Shown here: piece by piece, positions 24,609 to 36,347 of the stretch
Layout of the letters: every line of letters begins with the position of its first letter
How positions within the stretch are numbered: position 1 is the first letter of the stretch
Origin: Merluccius polli
Lineage: Eukaryota; Chordata; Actinopteri; Gadiformes; Merlucciidae
Assembly: GCA_030340625.1 (NCBI GenBank)
Contig: JAOPHQ010000584.1
Span: 124,001 to 188,000 of the forward strand
Length of the DNA stretch: 64,000 bases
Direction: 5' to 3'
Notes under the pieces: generated by a model
What the model was told of the DNA's origin: nothing
The model's database searches: none
What the model saw: the letters and a program-made list of their open reading frames with translations, nothing else
Position numbers and translations under genes: made by a program

Positions 24609-24865
24609 CGATGTGATGCACAATACTGTTATACAGATGTGATGCATAATACTGTTAGACAGATCTGATGCACTAATAAAGATGTGATACATAATACTGT
24701 TATACAGATGTGATGCACAATACTGTTATACAGATGTGATGCCCAATACTGTTACACAGATGTGATGCACAAGGCTGTTATACTAATGTGATGCACAAGG
24801 CTGTTATACAGATGTGATGCACAAGGCTGTTATACAGATGTGATGCACAAGGCTGTTATACAGCT
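24609..24865. repeat. 26-bp minisatellite, about ten copies
   Basis: Units of the form GATGTGATGCACAATACTGT + TATACA. The last four share CAAGGCTG in place of CAATACTG, which shows recent local amplification from one variant. Unit 3 is shortened. Confidence 0.9.
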
Positions 24866-26254
24866 GCAGCCCTCTGATCTTCAACACATCTCCATTGTGT
24901 ATGTGTAGATGGTAAAATGTGCTCGGCCAATATATCTCATTCTGATTCCGTACACAGTTAATGCAACAAAAAATAAAGAAGAAGAGAAGCACCTTCCAGT
25001 TAGTGCCTAGTACCAATGAATTATTAAGAGGCAACTTGAGATGAAGCAAGACAAAAAATCTCTTCATTGAGCAAAATAGGGTTGTTCGAAATGCTAAACA
25101 TTGATTCCCTACAGCTGGCAATACTTTTAATGAAATAATATGTGCTTAAGATTTACATTAACCTGTCAGAATTATTGATAATGCCTTGGATCTAAGCTCA
25201 GATTCAGCAGTCCTACTATGTTAGCAGAACATCTATACTTCTACAATAGCAGAGATTGGTAGGTTCTTAAAATCCACAACCTGTAGTAACACGTCATGCA
25301 GTTACAAAATGAAAAAACATGGACATAAAAGCTTTTGCGTGTGTTGTGTACCTTGTATACCTTGTCTACCTTTTTGGATCAAATTATCATGTCAATATAT
25401 TTTCTAATTGATTTTTTATTTTCAAATGATTGCCCCCTCATGCTATAAAGTCATCATACATTACAGACACACATTACGATGCTAATAACTTCATAATGGA
25501 TTTATCAATGGTGATAAGATTCTAGAGGAATATCGGACTAATTCATCATCACACCCTGCCTTGCTGAATCATAAAACAAAGTCATTTGTGAAAACCTTTC
25601 CACTGAAGATTTAAGAGCATTTTATTCTATTTAGAAATAATAAATAAACATATCAAGATCAAATCAATATCAAATAAACTTAATTCAAGATCCTGGGATA
25701 TTGAGTATTAATTTTGTTATATTTTATGTCTACAGAAGATTAGTGCATGAGACTGGATGCAATGCGGTTTGCATTTGAAATGCTTGTTTATTGTAGTGGA
25801 TCTAAGGAGACATCCTAGAGCAAGACATTTTGTCATTGTGTTTTAAGTAATCAATTATTTTTTGTTTGAACCATAACATGTACTTTCCAAGATGCTCTAT
25901 TGTATGTTTGTAGCACTTTGTGAATGTTGTGTTTTTGATGAGCTTGGTAATTTTCAGTCTTTTGTTTATAGGTTGTGTTGCCATTTTGCATATTCTTTTA
26001 AATTGATTGATCATAAGATCCACAGTCTAGTCAAATCCCCCCAAAAACTTAAACTGGAAGATACATTTTGGACATTGTCATTGGATAGCATTCATATGTA
26101 ACTAAATATGTCAATAAGTAATCCTTTTAAAAAGAAAGTAAAAGACAGTTTTAAAAACAAGATTTGCAATCAAACTCCTGTCATCGTAAACACTTACACT
26201 CGCAACTGATCTGAACCCCTCCTCTGTTTTCGCCCTGCTGTGGTTCCTGACCAG

Positions 26255-26426
26255 GGGTCTGCTGGAAGTGTTTCAGCTGGACTTTGTTCCCAAAGATGTG
26301 TGGGAGAGGGCAGACAGTCAGATGGTCTCCTGGCACCTGGAGCTGCCCGGGAACCAGAAGGATGTGGGTCTGATGAAGATCTACACAACCCACAGGGACT
26401 ATGTAGGCCTGGCACCCATGGTCACG
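26255..26426 (+). CDS. tmem132: TMEM132 exon 4
   Basis: Acceptor CTGACCAG|G, 172 bases, phase 2 in and phase 0 out at ATGGTCACG|GTAAGC. Reads RGLLEVFQLDFVPKDVWERA, then MVSWHLELPG and MKIYTTHRDYVGLAPMV. This lines up with the family segment LEVxQxDF...xxxWxxEYPG...KIYVxxxDxxGIxPLA. The acceptor is followed by GGGG, so a one- or two-base shift of the boundary cannot be excluded by sequence alone, but this position is the one that keeps phase with exon 3. Confidence 0.9.
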
Positions 26427-26465
26427 GTAAGCACCCTGGTTGCAGCTCTATGTGGATCAATAGAA

Positions 26466-26590
26466 ATAGAATGATGGATGGTCAATTGGTTGATTGATCA
26501 ATTGGTCAGTTGATCGATTGGTCGATTGATCGGTTGGCTGATTGATTGGTCGAATACTTGATTGGTTGATTATTCGATTAGTCGATGGAA
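26466..26590. repeat. Degenerate TTGATTGG-type repeat
   Basis: An imperfect tandem tract of GATTGGT(T/C)GATT units starting 40 bases after exon 4. Confidence 0.75.
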
Positions 26591-27458
26591 TAGAATATTA
26601 ATTGATTGTCGTTTTGATAATGGCGTAATCGTTTTAGTCATGTTAAAATGCCTAATATTTGCTGCTTGTAGGAGCAGTCTTGAGGGTCTTTAGTGTCTTT
26701 CTTTGTTTCAGGTGATTATGATGAATGAGTTTGATTATGATGGAAATAATCATTACTTTCTGCTATGGGTGTAGTTTCTTTTTTTTTGTTAGACAGTGGT
26801 GCAATTGTTGTAAATCACATTTGTTGTTTCACCACGGGTCTGTATTTCTAGAAGTACTGTCTGTGATTGGTTTGCGCTTGCATGTCAATCAAGACCTCTT
26901 CCTGATAAGTAGGCTGTTCTTGACACAGTTAACCAATGCTGTGTCCCAGACTTTCGGTATGGAAAGGCTGGCTCTGCGAGACTATAAAGAAATATACAGA
27001 TATATAGGCTGCTCTTGTTTATCCTGTGTATCCTGTTATGCACTTGACACTTTCTACACAAATACAGTTAAATTAATTGAATTAAAAAGACATGCAGATA
27101 GACCAAGCAGATAGCTTGACCAATGCATGTAGTGGTCCCACTCACATTTACACTCTCTCTATCAAAATACCTTAGTGTAGGTGTGCATAGGTGTGTGTGT
27201 GTGTGTGTGTGAGTGTGCAGGGGCCCTACACCAGGTGACTACAGGAACCCTTAGCACCAATACGATTTTGATCAGGATTCGCCTTATGTGATCCTTCCCG
27301 GGGTTAGACAAGAGCAATGAGACCACTTTTTTGTTATTCTGAACACAATTAGGCTGTAGTAACTGCTTGTAAAGTACGCTTTTTGGTTTTAAGTTTAGTT
27401 TATTCCAGACATACACATCCACTCTTCATTTCTACCTACACGGGCTAATACCTTTTTG

Positions 27459-27483
27459 GTGGTGGTGGTGGTGGGGGGGGGGG
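27459..27483. repeat. (GGT)n followed by G run
   Basis: Five GGT triplets run into a G homopolymer. Confidence 0.9.
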
Positions 27484-29155
27484 TTCCTGTGTTAGGTTGA
27501 TTCTACATTTGTGTAACCTTTGATTTATCATCATTAAAAACTGTTAAGGTAACCCATTGATACGTTAAGTGGCATCTACTTATTGACTTGTCAACACTGA
27601 CGATATTTAAAATATCTTGACGTCAGTGTAACTAAAAAACACACAAAACATTGTAAGCACTCACACTGCCCTGTGATACCTTAGAGCATATCGGCGCCTG
27701 CAGAGACAAACACATCCAACAGCAGGGTTCTCTCCTGTTATTATTCCACCATGATTCCAGTGGCTTATGTTGGGTCAGTGTTGCAGTCTGAACTGGAGCA
27801 TGTCCTGTTGGATTTGCAGTTAGCAGCTGTCTGAATGTGAGGCAGCCAGGCAACATCTGGCGAGAGTGACTGCATGCTAAGTCCACAAGCACTGGCAGTG
27901 AAATTAAGGAAAAAAAGGAAATGAGTGATCATCAGAGAGTCTTAAATACACATGTACACAAGCACACACACACAAACAAATATACACGATCATGAAAACC
28001 CACACAATCCTGAAAATGCACACACACACACACAAATACATCGACTTCACAGTCCTTGTGTGTTGAAGGAGGAGTTTAAAGTAGAAGCTAGATCAGTGTT
28101 GATGTTACAGGACCCGTAAAAGAGTGTAAGCACTGACATGTATGTGTTGGAGGAATGGATTGGAAGACATGGGTTCATCAGGTTTATCAGAATGCTTAGG
28201 TGTGTGTGTGTGTGTGTGTATGTGTGTTTGTGTGTATGCTAAGTATCCTTCTACACACAGATACTAAATCATAAATAACATACTTATTTATGATTTACTA
28301 TTAGTGCCTTTAGTGCTTGTATGCTGTATTTATGTTATTAATGTACAACACACATGTTCTTTAAGCCAAAAGGTGTTATAATCTCTACCAGTGTGGCAAA
28401 CAATATCTCTTTCTTTCATACATACAGAAAGTGATCGCACCAGAACGATTCTAATACAATCTCCTCAATATAAACTATTGCAGCCTCCCATGTGTGCATG
28501 TATAATTTTGCTAAGACACCTCAATTCTTTTGTTACTTTTTGCCAGACCTCCAGACTCCCATAGCTTTGGTTACCTAAAATGTTTTAAACAGTCACTGAT
28601 GGCTGCGGATTCAGAAACAGCCTTTGTTAGCACATGCAACTAAACTGCATAGAAACATAATTTCTATAGTGGGTACACCTCATTTCTAAATCTTTTGTCC
28701 TGAAAACAGAAAGGAGTGGAATCAAATCCATGTGTAACTTCTGTGTCTTTCTGTAATGCTGTGATGCGCTGCATTACTTTATCACAGTGATAATAACTGC
28801 TTATCCATCTTTCTCTGAGGATTTATGAAGATTTTCAAAAGATGTGAATAAAGATCACTAACAGACCCAGTTTCAGCAATTGTAAGGTTTAATATATGCG
28901 CATGGAGAGTACATTCAGTTAGACAGCTCTCTGAGGTGTTCAGAGAGTAGTAGTTCTATGTAGGTGGAACATAGTGAGCATGGAGCCTAGGTCATATGAT
29001 AATAACAAGAACATTGTTATATGGGGTCCATCTGTGGGAACAGAAGACAGCCTTGGAGTGTAAGAAGTGAAAGAGGGTGACACAGTGATTACGATTTGAT
29101 TATTCCAAGCAAAGATTCAAGACATTTTTTTCTCTTCCTCCTTTTCCTCATACAG

Positions 29156-29299
29156 AACAGTGACGTGCTAAACACGGTGGTGTTGACGGGCAAGGTGGTG
29201 GCCGTGCCCGTCAAGATCCTGGCTGTGGAGGCCGACGGCTCCGTCAGCGATGTCACCAACACCACCAACTGCAGATCCACAGAGGAGGACGTGCTCAAG
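29156..29299 (+). CDS. tmem132: TMEM132 exon 5
   Basis: An in-phase 48-codon exon between CTCATACAG and GTAGAG. It encodes NSDVLNTVVLTGKVVAVPVK, ILAVEADGSVSDV and STEEDVLK. This is the best-conserved part of the family: the pattern ILNTAxLTGKxVAVPVKVxxVxxDGxVxDxxxxxxCxSxDEDVIK is nearly fully met. Two N-glycosylation sequons are possible in TNTTNCRS. The donor lacks a G at +5 consensus strength (GTAGAG), moderate for a splice that must cross 31.9 kb. Confidence 0.95.
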
Positions 29300-29746
29300 G
29301 TAGAGATTCACATTAACCTCTTCATAACGAGATGACACGTATCCGGGCAACCCCCCCCACGTAGTAATGAGAAACATGAACATGAAATCATGTGACATAC
29401 CCTTAGAACGATTAGATTCTCAACTTTTAGTCTATCTATTGTGCACGTGCACATGCGATTTTCTTCACGTCATGTTATCTACACAAACTATACACCATAT
29501 GAAAGCTGATACTCTGCTGATTCCAACAGTCCGCAGACAAGGGGTGGGACAAAATATCAATACTGGAATATATGGTGATACTAATCGATAGCAATATTTT
29601 TATTAAGCCTGCCAGGGGCGTTGTTTCAGCAAAAGCCAAGGTATGGCAATGTGACAACATGAAGTCAAGGATCTACTATGTGCTATTGAAAACTGTACTA
29701 TGCTATTGAAAACAGACATATAGCTCTCTCTCACATTCACAATCAG

Positions 29747-29830
29747 TGGTCACATTAACCGACCGAATTAATTTTAACTATTTTAACAATAACGGAGAAA
29801 TCTGAAGGCCGTCGGTCATTTTGACAGATT
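29747..29830. mobile_element. Fragment of the transposon family seen at 1158
   Basis: GTCACATTAACCGACCGAAT and GGCCGTCGGTCATTTTGACA parallel the left end at 1160-1250. It directly precedes the L1 element. Confidence 0.5.
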
Positions 29831-29956
29831 ACAACACTGAGGGCGATCTCTACCATAACTTTAAGTAATTCACTTCCCATCCAGTTAAACTGAAAGTATC
29901 AGTTTAATTGTGTTTAAGCTGTGTACAGCAGCAGCAGTCGCAGCACAGTGTAGCAG

Positions 29957-30703
29957 GAGTCAGCCATTGCTAACCACTTGGAAGAACACCACCAAGCCCT
30001 CTCCGCTGATTTTAAAGCTTCTATTTCAACGCTTGAAGCAAAGTTGGACCACGTCCACACTACAGTGTCAGACCACGCTCAGAAGATAACCTCTCTTGAA
30101 GCAAATGCTAACTCACAGGACGAGCGCCTGTTGACATTGGAGGCATCCTATGCTACGCTAGCGGAGAGCAATGCTAAGCTGTTAGCCAAAGTTAACAACC
30201 TTGAGTCCCGGAGTCAGCGAAACAATATCAGAGTGGTCGGCATACCTGAGTCAATGGAGGGGCCGTGGCCCACAACCTTCTTTGCAGAGCTGATCATGGA
30301 GGTTTTTGGTGAAGGCTTCCTGGAATCACCGCCAGAATGTGACAGAGCTCATCGTACGCTATCCGAGAGACTGAAGCAGGGGCAGAGAGCACGGCCCGTC
30401 CTTATCAGGCTGCACAGGTACCAGGTGAAGGAGAGGATCATACGCGAGGCCCGAGCCAGGAGAGGCAAGCTACAATACCGCGGCTCCCCCATCTCCATTT
30501 ACGAGGACTACGCTCCGGAGGTGGTAGAACAATGCCAGAAACACCGGGAGGTGATGTCGGAGCTTTACAACCTGGGCTTCAAGCCTGCATTGCTATTCCC
30601 TGCCAGGCTTGTCATCGTGATGAAGGATGGAGGTAGGAAGAGACTCTCTTCGGTCTCAGAGGCAAAAGGCTTCATAACATCCATCCGCATGGAAGAGACC
30701 TGA
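29957..30703 (+). CDS. L1 ORF1 protein (RNA-binding chaperone), 5' end not intact
   Basis: An open frame of about 249 codons without a convincing ATG; an internal TTG lies at 29978. Residues 1-80 form a coiled coil (heptads such as LEAKLDHVHTTVSDHAQKIT). It is followed by the RRM-like core beginning SQRNNIRVVGIPE, and a C-terminal domain with ARPVLIRLHRYQVKERIIRE, then EDYAPEVVEQ. This is the order of L1 ORF1p, which trimerises and binds L1 RNA for reverse transcription. The frame is unusually intact given the state of ORF2, but the initiator has been lost or lies in the truncated 5' end. Confidence 0.85.
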   Translation, partial: ESAIANHLEEHHQALSADFKASISTLEAKLDHVHTTVSDHAQKITSLEANANSQDERLLTLEASYATLAESNAKLLAKVNNLESRSQRNNIRVVGIPESMEGPWPTTFFAELIMEVFGEGFLESPPECDRAHRTLSERLKQGQRARPVLIRLHRYQVKERIIREARARRGKLQYRGSPISIYEDYAPEVVEQCQKHREVMSELYNLGFKPALLFPARLVIVMKDGGRKRLSSVSEAKGFITSIRMEET

Positions 30704-31636
30704 TGGCCGTGGGCGACTATTAACCCCACCGCAGATGAGCCATTGTTTTGCTAACTGGACAACTGTGAGTTAATGTGATGCTAACTGTATAACTGCATAT
30801 TTTCCAGCCCTGGACGGGCCCGGAGTTAACTGGCAGACCGCGTCATTGGCAATAGTGGTCCTGTCTGTTTAGTATGAGAGTTGGTATTTTGACTGTGCAG
30901 ACTTTTGAACATAATTCACCGGCAGGACATTTTAATTAATTATCAGCATGTCAATTCGGCATCCGGTGTTTGCAAATATTTTTGAATTCCCTCTCTCTCA
31001 TCTTACTTTGTTCCTGTTTATACTAAACATGAGAATTCAGATTATCTTTAGCCCACTTTCGAGCTCAGTACAGGAAACATGTCTACACCCAGATTGCAGA
31101 TGGTTGTTACTGTATATTTTCTTTACAGCCTTATTTTTTTTAATCCTTTTTTTAATATGTTTCATATAGGCAGGTTTTTTGTTAATCTCAATTGATGTAT
31201 AGGAATATGTTTATGGCCTGCCTACTTTAAGGTGTCTTGATGCCCTGTGTTGGCTCATAATGGATGTTATTGTCATACATGCAGTATGTTCTGGTGACTC
31301 TAAACATTTTATAGAGCCATAGATGTGCAAGTCCTATGCAGTTACCTATTTGACTTTGTTCACATTTTTGATTTGCACACCTGGGGGGTATTCCAGAAAG
31401 CAGGTTCAACAAACTCCGAGTCTATCCCTGAACTCTGAGTTGACTTACTCTGAGATGGGAAACTCTGAGTATCCGGTTCCAGAACAGCAGATCTTAGTTA
31501 GTTCAATCAACTCTGAGCATGTTAACCTTGAGTTACGCGCGTGCACAACCACTATAAAAAGCCATCATCAATGGAGCCCCGATACCACGAGTCACCATGA
31601 CAACCGACAAAAAAAAGATCAACATATTTCAGTGCG

Positions 31637-31772
31637 ATGGAGTTGGAGGTCCTGATGCTGGCCTACGGCGAGTAGGACCACATATTTCGCCGCAAATGCA
31701 ACACCGCTGCAGCAGCGAAGGAGAGAGAGACGGCATGGGAGAACATTGCTGCCCGAGTCAACACGTAAGTTT
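31637..31772 (+). pseudogene. Harbinger Myb-like protein, first exon, one stop
   Basis: From ATG at 31637: MELEVLMLAYGE, a stop (TAG), then DHIFRRKCNTAAAAKERETA and WENIAARVN, ending at a donor AACAC|GTAAGT. This is the SANT/Myb-type DNA-binding partner of Harbinger transposases. The same exon in copy 2 reads LELEILMRSYGEFQHVFRKK, which shows that the stop replaces the codon before the His-(Ile/Val)-Phe-Arg block. Confidence 0.7.
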
Positions 31773-32041
31773 GAATGTACTATTCCATTGCCGTAACATT
31801 TAACCATAAGATCGTAGCATAGCCTATAGTTATGAATATAAGTAGGAATTAAATCTGATTTTCATTTAGGTGCATATTTTGCTAGGCTATGATTGCACCT
31901 CACTTTGATTTTAATTTTATTTTTTTAAAATTGACTCAGGCTATTAAACAAAGTAAATATTAATTCAGTGGCTACTTCAAACAGTAATTTAACCCCCTAA
32001 CAAAATGTTTTCAATGTTTTCAACGTCCTCTCACTTAATAC

Positions 32042-33123
32042 TAGTGATGGCTCGTTCGCGAACAAATCAGTTTGAACGAACGACTCTTTAAAGTGAACGA
32101 ACTGACCTCGTTCGCCGCTCTCGTTCGACTCGTTCGTCGTCGTTCATCTCGTTCGCTGAGTCTCTGACGCGCTGCTGAGTCGCGGCGCTGATTCGCGGCG
32201 CTGATTCGCGAGTCGTTCCCTGACTGTGATTGACTCGAGGACTGAGACGTCACGACTCACGAGAGCCAGCCAATCGTATTTAAATATCAGTGAAATGGTA
32301 AATGCATGCTGTCTTTGTATTTTCTGTGTCATGCCAGATTAATAATATATTTGAATGTCTCGTCAATCTGTCTCGTTCTTTCATGCTTCCTTCTCACACA
32401 CGCAACCCGGCCGGGACCCCCACCTTGGTGGATCTTGGTCTTGAGTGGGGGTGGCCAATGGCCATCTTCACAATAGTAAATAAAATATGCCCAGAATAAA
32501 CACAACTGTACATCATTAACTTTAAAACTCATCATTGCTAAATCAGTCTATTATCTTGCTGATATATTAAACATCCAATTATCTACTACGCCCCCCCCCC
32601 CCCGCTGCGTTTGGTTTGTCTAACTTTACCTTGAATTGGGGGAATGGGGCATTTTGATCCTGACATGTCATTATGCATACATTAAATAAATCTGTTGAAC
32701 TCAAATTAAATGCATATGTTAACATATTCAACCAGACACAATGTTGTATTTGCTATTATTCACACATTTATTAACACCATCAACCCCCCTCCCCCAGTTG
32801 GTTTGTCGGAGTTGAACTGTAACTTGATCTCTGAATGGTAACTTAACTGCATTCGTGATTCGTTTGAATGTTGTGAACGAGGGAGGAGCCGAGTCGGTCA
32901 GACTCGGCTGGCATTCGCGAACGGCGAATGCATTCGCGATTCGCGAATGCATTCGCCGTTCACGAATGCGAACGAGGGGCGGAGGGAGGAGCTGAGTCTG
33001 AACGACTCAGTGAATGATTCACCGCTACCGGAAACACGACTGAACGAACGAACGAACGACTCTTTATGGCGAACTGAACGACGCGAACTGATTCGCGCAA
33101 ACGAATCATGAAATCCATCACTA
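32042..33123. mobile_element. hAT element nested in Harbinger copy 1
   Basis: Ends TAGTGATGG and CCATCACTA are flanked by an exact 8-bp duplication CTTAATAC (32034-32041 and 33124-33131). The interior is dense in GTTCG/CGAAC and ATTCGCGAA blocks, giving strong secondary structure (for example around 32905-32975). No transposase frame; non-autonomous. Confidence 0.88.
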
Positions 33124-33326
33124 CTTAATACTCCACTTAGTAGATTAACACTTACAAATAGCCTACATTTATATTTTATACCTATTGAAATCATTTAAAA
33201 TGTGACGCTGTAGCCTACACCAACACTCATTCAAATACTAATTAAGAACAAACATTGAGTTCTGCTCAGCCAACAGAAAGAAGGCAAAGGCCCGAAAAAC
33301 TCTCTCTCCCCCATCGGTCGTCGGTT

Positions 33327-33344
33327 CGGGGGGGGGGGGGGGGG
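33327..33344. repeat. G run
   Basis: About 18 guanines inside Harbinger copy 1. Confidence 0.9.
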
Positions 33345-33494
33345 TGCGTTACGACCGGATCAATTCAATTGCTAGCGATGTCCATGGTTGGAACTATATT
33401 ACAAATCCTGACTGTTGCTTTTGTACTATTAGGGAATAAAGAAGAACCAATGTGACAACTTCACATGTGAAGTTGTCTTTTATTTTATTTTTAA

Positions 33495-33797
33495 TCAAAA
33501 GTGATTTCGGGTGATTATGTCCCTTACAGCCCTTCCATCCAAAAAACGTAGCGCTATGCATAAAGTTTGCTCTGATGTGAGTGCTCGTCCACGCTGTGTG
33601 AGGTTGGTGATATATGGCCGGAGAATGTTATTGAGATAAATGATACTGTTGGATGAAAAGCAATAACGTTGGAAAAGATATTCCTCTGGAAATGATAAGA
33701 CGTCTAATCTGGGACGGAAGATTCTCTCGCGACGTAAAGCATTTCCAATCAATACAGCTTCGATGTCAATCGGATTGCGAATGAATGGGCAATCCAT
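33495..33797 (-). pseudogene. Harbinger transposase, N-terminal fragment
   Basis: 100 codons: MDCPFIRNPIDIEAVLIGNA, then RRERIFRPRLDVLSFPEEYL, IIYLNNILRPYITNLTQRGR and ALTSEQTLCIALRFLDG. This is the N-terminal helical region of Harbinger (HARBI1-like) DDE transposases. The frame then ends, and the catalytic domain with the DDE residues is missing, so the element cannot move by itself. It is oriented opposite to the Myb-like gene, as is normal for the family. Confidence 0.75.
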
Positions 33798-34370
33798 GTC
33801 TAACCGCTTCCTTGTGTGGGAGGAGACGGGTAGAAACTCTGGGTTTCTTAGAGTAAACCTGCCAGCGAGCAGGTTATGTTCACAGCGTAAGTTACCGCAG
33901 TAACAGACCCAGAGTTAAGTTACCTCGCTTTCTGGAACGGATAACTCAGAGTTTCCCTCATCTCAGGGTTAACAAACTCAGAGTTTTCACATAACCCGCT
34001 TTCTGGAATACCCCCCTGGTCTAGAATACAGTACTTGATTATTTTGTTTACTTAAGTTTTTCTCTGTGACTTATGGGGTCAATTACAGTTATTACAAGGG
34101 AAGAGACCCCGGAAGCTTAGTTTAGCTGTGAGCCGGAGAGCTCAGATGATGTTCCTTGTTTTGGGTATAGCCCTCAGGGTGGTCACAAATGTTGTCATTG
34201 TTTTGTCATGTTTTTTTTTTGTTTTGTTTTTTCTCTTTCTTCTTCTTTTTGTTTTGTTTTCTGTTTTGTTTTTGTTATCCTCTCTCCCCTCCCTCTCTTC
34301 CCCTCCATTACAGTACAGAATACACTGGGTCATGCAGTGTCAATCAAACCAGTTATTATTGTTTCTATAG

Positions 34371-35805
34371 ATGGCTAATGCTGTGAAGACAGGTAATGGA
34401 GTGCGCCTAATTTCCTGGAATACTAAGGGCATGAACGTGATTAAAATTGGTAAGGTCTTGACACAGTTACAGCACCTTAAAGGGGACATGGTGTTTCTGC
34501 AAGAAACACATCTCAAAACATCTCACATCCCACGTATTAAGAGGGCGTGGATGAGCCATTTATTCCATTCAAAATTTGCAGATAAAGTTAGAGGAGCAGC
34601 CATCATTATTCATACAATGGTCCTATTTGAGCCAACAAATGTCATTCTAGATACTGACGGCCGCTATGTCATAGCTTTCGTGCACGCTTCAAACTATACC
34701 AGTGGTCTTAGTTTCAGTTTACGCACCTACCTGGGACGATGACCAGTTTTTTACGAGGCTCTTTGCAAAAATTCCAAATGCTGACAGCCACCGCATTATC
34801 ATAGGTGGGGACTTCAATTTGGTGCAGGATGTGACTCTCGATAGATCTGCCCCTACACAAACCACACTATCCAAATCAGCGAACATAGTAAAAACATATG
34901 CCGCACAGTTGGGAATTTCGGATCCCTGGAGGCTTAAAAACCCCCATGGTAGAGCTTTCTAATTGTTTTCCCATGTACACCACACATTCTCCCGAAATGA
35001 TTTCTTTCTACTTGATAACAATCTCCTAGACTGCGTGAATGCATGTGAATATCACCCAATAACCACCTCTGACCATGCTCTTACCACATTTGACATTAGC
35101 TTTCCACGGGATACAATTCCACGTGCATTATGGAGGTTCAGTTCGCACTTGCTGTCGGATAATAAGTTGAAAGATTTTGTTGCGACTCAAATCTGTTCTT
35201 ACATAGAGTTTAACAACACCCCTGATGTCAGCAGTGGCATTCTGTGGGAAGCGCTTAAAGCTACTATTCGAGGACAGGTGATATCTTATATTTCCCAAAT
35301 GAGAAGGGCTGAACGGACTAGGCTGATGGAAATTGCAGATGAACTTCTGAACTTGATGGAACCTACTCCACCTCTCCATCCCCCACCCTCTATAAGAAAC
35401 GGCTACTACTACATTCGGAACATGACCTGCTAATGACATGTAGTGGAGAGGCAGCTGTGTCAATTGAAACAAACCTTTTTTGAGCAGGGAGATAAGGCAG
35501 GGAGACTCTTGGCACAGCAGGTCCGAGCAACTAGCGCTTCTAGATTGATTTCTCAAATTAAACTACCTGATGGTAGCCACACTTCTGATCCAGTAGTTAT
35601 CAATAAGTCTTTTTCTGATTTCTATACCACACTGTATACTTCTGAATGCGCCCCAATTACTGCAACGACCCCTAACCCTTTAGACCGGTTAACGTACCCT
35701 CAAATTGACGTAAATATCGCCAGAGAACTGGGTAGACCCATCTCTTTGTTGGAGGTGCATGGAGCAATCAATTCTATGCAAAACAGGAAGTCTCCTGGTC
35801 CAGAC
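34371..35805 (+). pseudogene. L1 ORF2, endonuclease and linker part
   Basis: Starts MANAVKTGNGVRLISWNTKG with the APE-type endonuclease hallmarks: FLQETHL near residue 40, then (after a frameshift around 34700) LVSVYAP, GGDFNLVQD and, after a TAA stop near 34961, FLLDNNL and TTSDHA. The domain nicks target DNA in L1 retrotransposition. More breaks near 35430 are followed by the linker FEQGDKAGRLLAQQVRATSA and the conserved approach to the polymerase, NRKSPGPD, where the hAT element cuts in at 35806. Confidence 0.85.
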
Positions 35806-36339
35806 TAGCCTAGAACTCTAGACACCCCCTAGCGGCAGCAAATTTATTTGGCAGCTAGTGTAGGTCTAGCATAGCTCCGTCCGCTTTTTGGTGCTGGAAA
35901 CACCAAGTGTGTCTTGTATGGCTGACCAATCACAGCGTGAGGGGCGGAGTCGAAAGCCGGGCTACCATGACGAGAGAAATGCGACGGTTCCGTGTTAGAG
36001 GTAAACAATGGCTGCTGCTGCTGGCGAATGGCTGTCTTTCCACTCGGCTTTGGCCGCGACTCTTCAAGACTTTAAGTTAACATTTTATTTGAGAAAAGAA
36101 CAAAGAACGGCACTGAAGTCTTTCCTCGAAAATAAATATTTATTCTGAGTTTTGATTAATTACGTAGTCAGAGCCGTCGCTCTGACTACGTCACCTTCTT
36201 CGTTGCTCTGATTGGTTGTAGCGCTATCCTATTGCGTGCAGAGGGAACTTGAAAGACAACCGTTTATCCCGCCCACACTGCCAATGGAGCTGCGCCAGAC
36301 CTTACATCTTTCTGATGTAGGTCTGGCTTGCCAGGCTAG
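35806..36339. mobile_element. hAT element inserted in L1 ORF2
   Basis: Flanked by an exact 8-bp duplication GTCCAGAC (35798-35805 and 36340-36347). Ends are TAGCCTAGAACTCTAGAC and, as complement of the right end, (C)TAGCCTGGCAAGCCAGAC. An internal stem ACGTAGTCAGAGC / GCTCTGACTACGT lies at about 36161-36191. The insertion splits the SPGPD-SFTVEFF junction of the reverse transcriptase. Non-autonomous, 534 bp. Confidence 0.88.
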
Positions 36340-36347
36340 GTCCAGAC

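Larger units (their letters stand above)
23935..26254 (+). other. TMEM132 intron 3
   Basis: A 2.3-kb intron with a weak donor, AC and AGGC repeats (24085-24135), a 25-G run and a 26-bp minisatellite. From 24870 to 26250 it is AT-rich with no feature I recognise. Confidence 0.8.
26427..29155 (+). other. TMEM132 intron 4
   Basis: A 2.7-kb intron with good borders (GTAAGC ... CTCATACAG). It holds short AC/GT microsatellites (27190, 27960-28040, 28200). No mobile element was identified in it. Confidence 0.85.
31384..34015. mobile_element. PIF/Harbinger transposon, copy 1
   Basis: Ends are GGGGGTATTCCAGAAAGCAG and its near complement CTTTCTGGAATACCCCC, flanked by an exact CTG target duplication (31381-31383 and 34016-34018), the CWG type of this superfamily. 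Subterminal sequence carries many ACTCTGAGTT/AACTCAGAGT blocks. It encodes both hallmarks, a Myb-like protein piece and a transposase piece, each truncated. A hAT element sits inside. Related to copy 2 at 52075-54452. Confidence 0.88.

Noticed and set aside
24609..24865. Possible CRISPR-like array
   Set aside because: Units are contiguous with no variable spacers. It is a minisatellite in a vertebrate intron.
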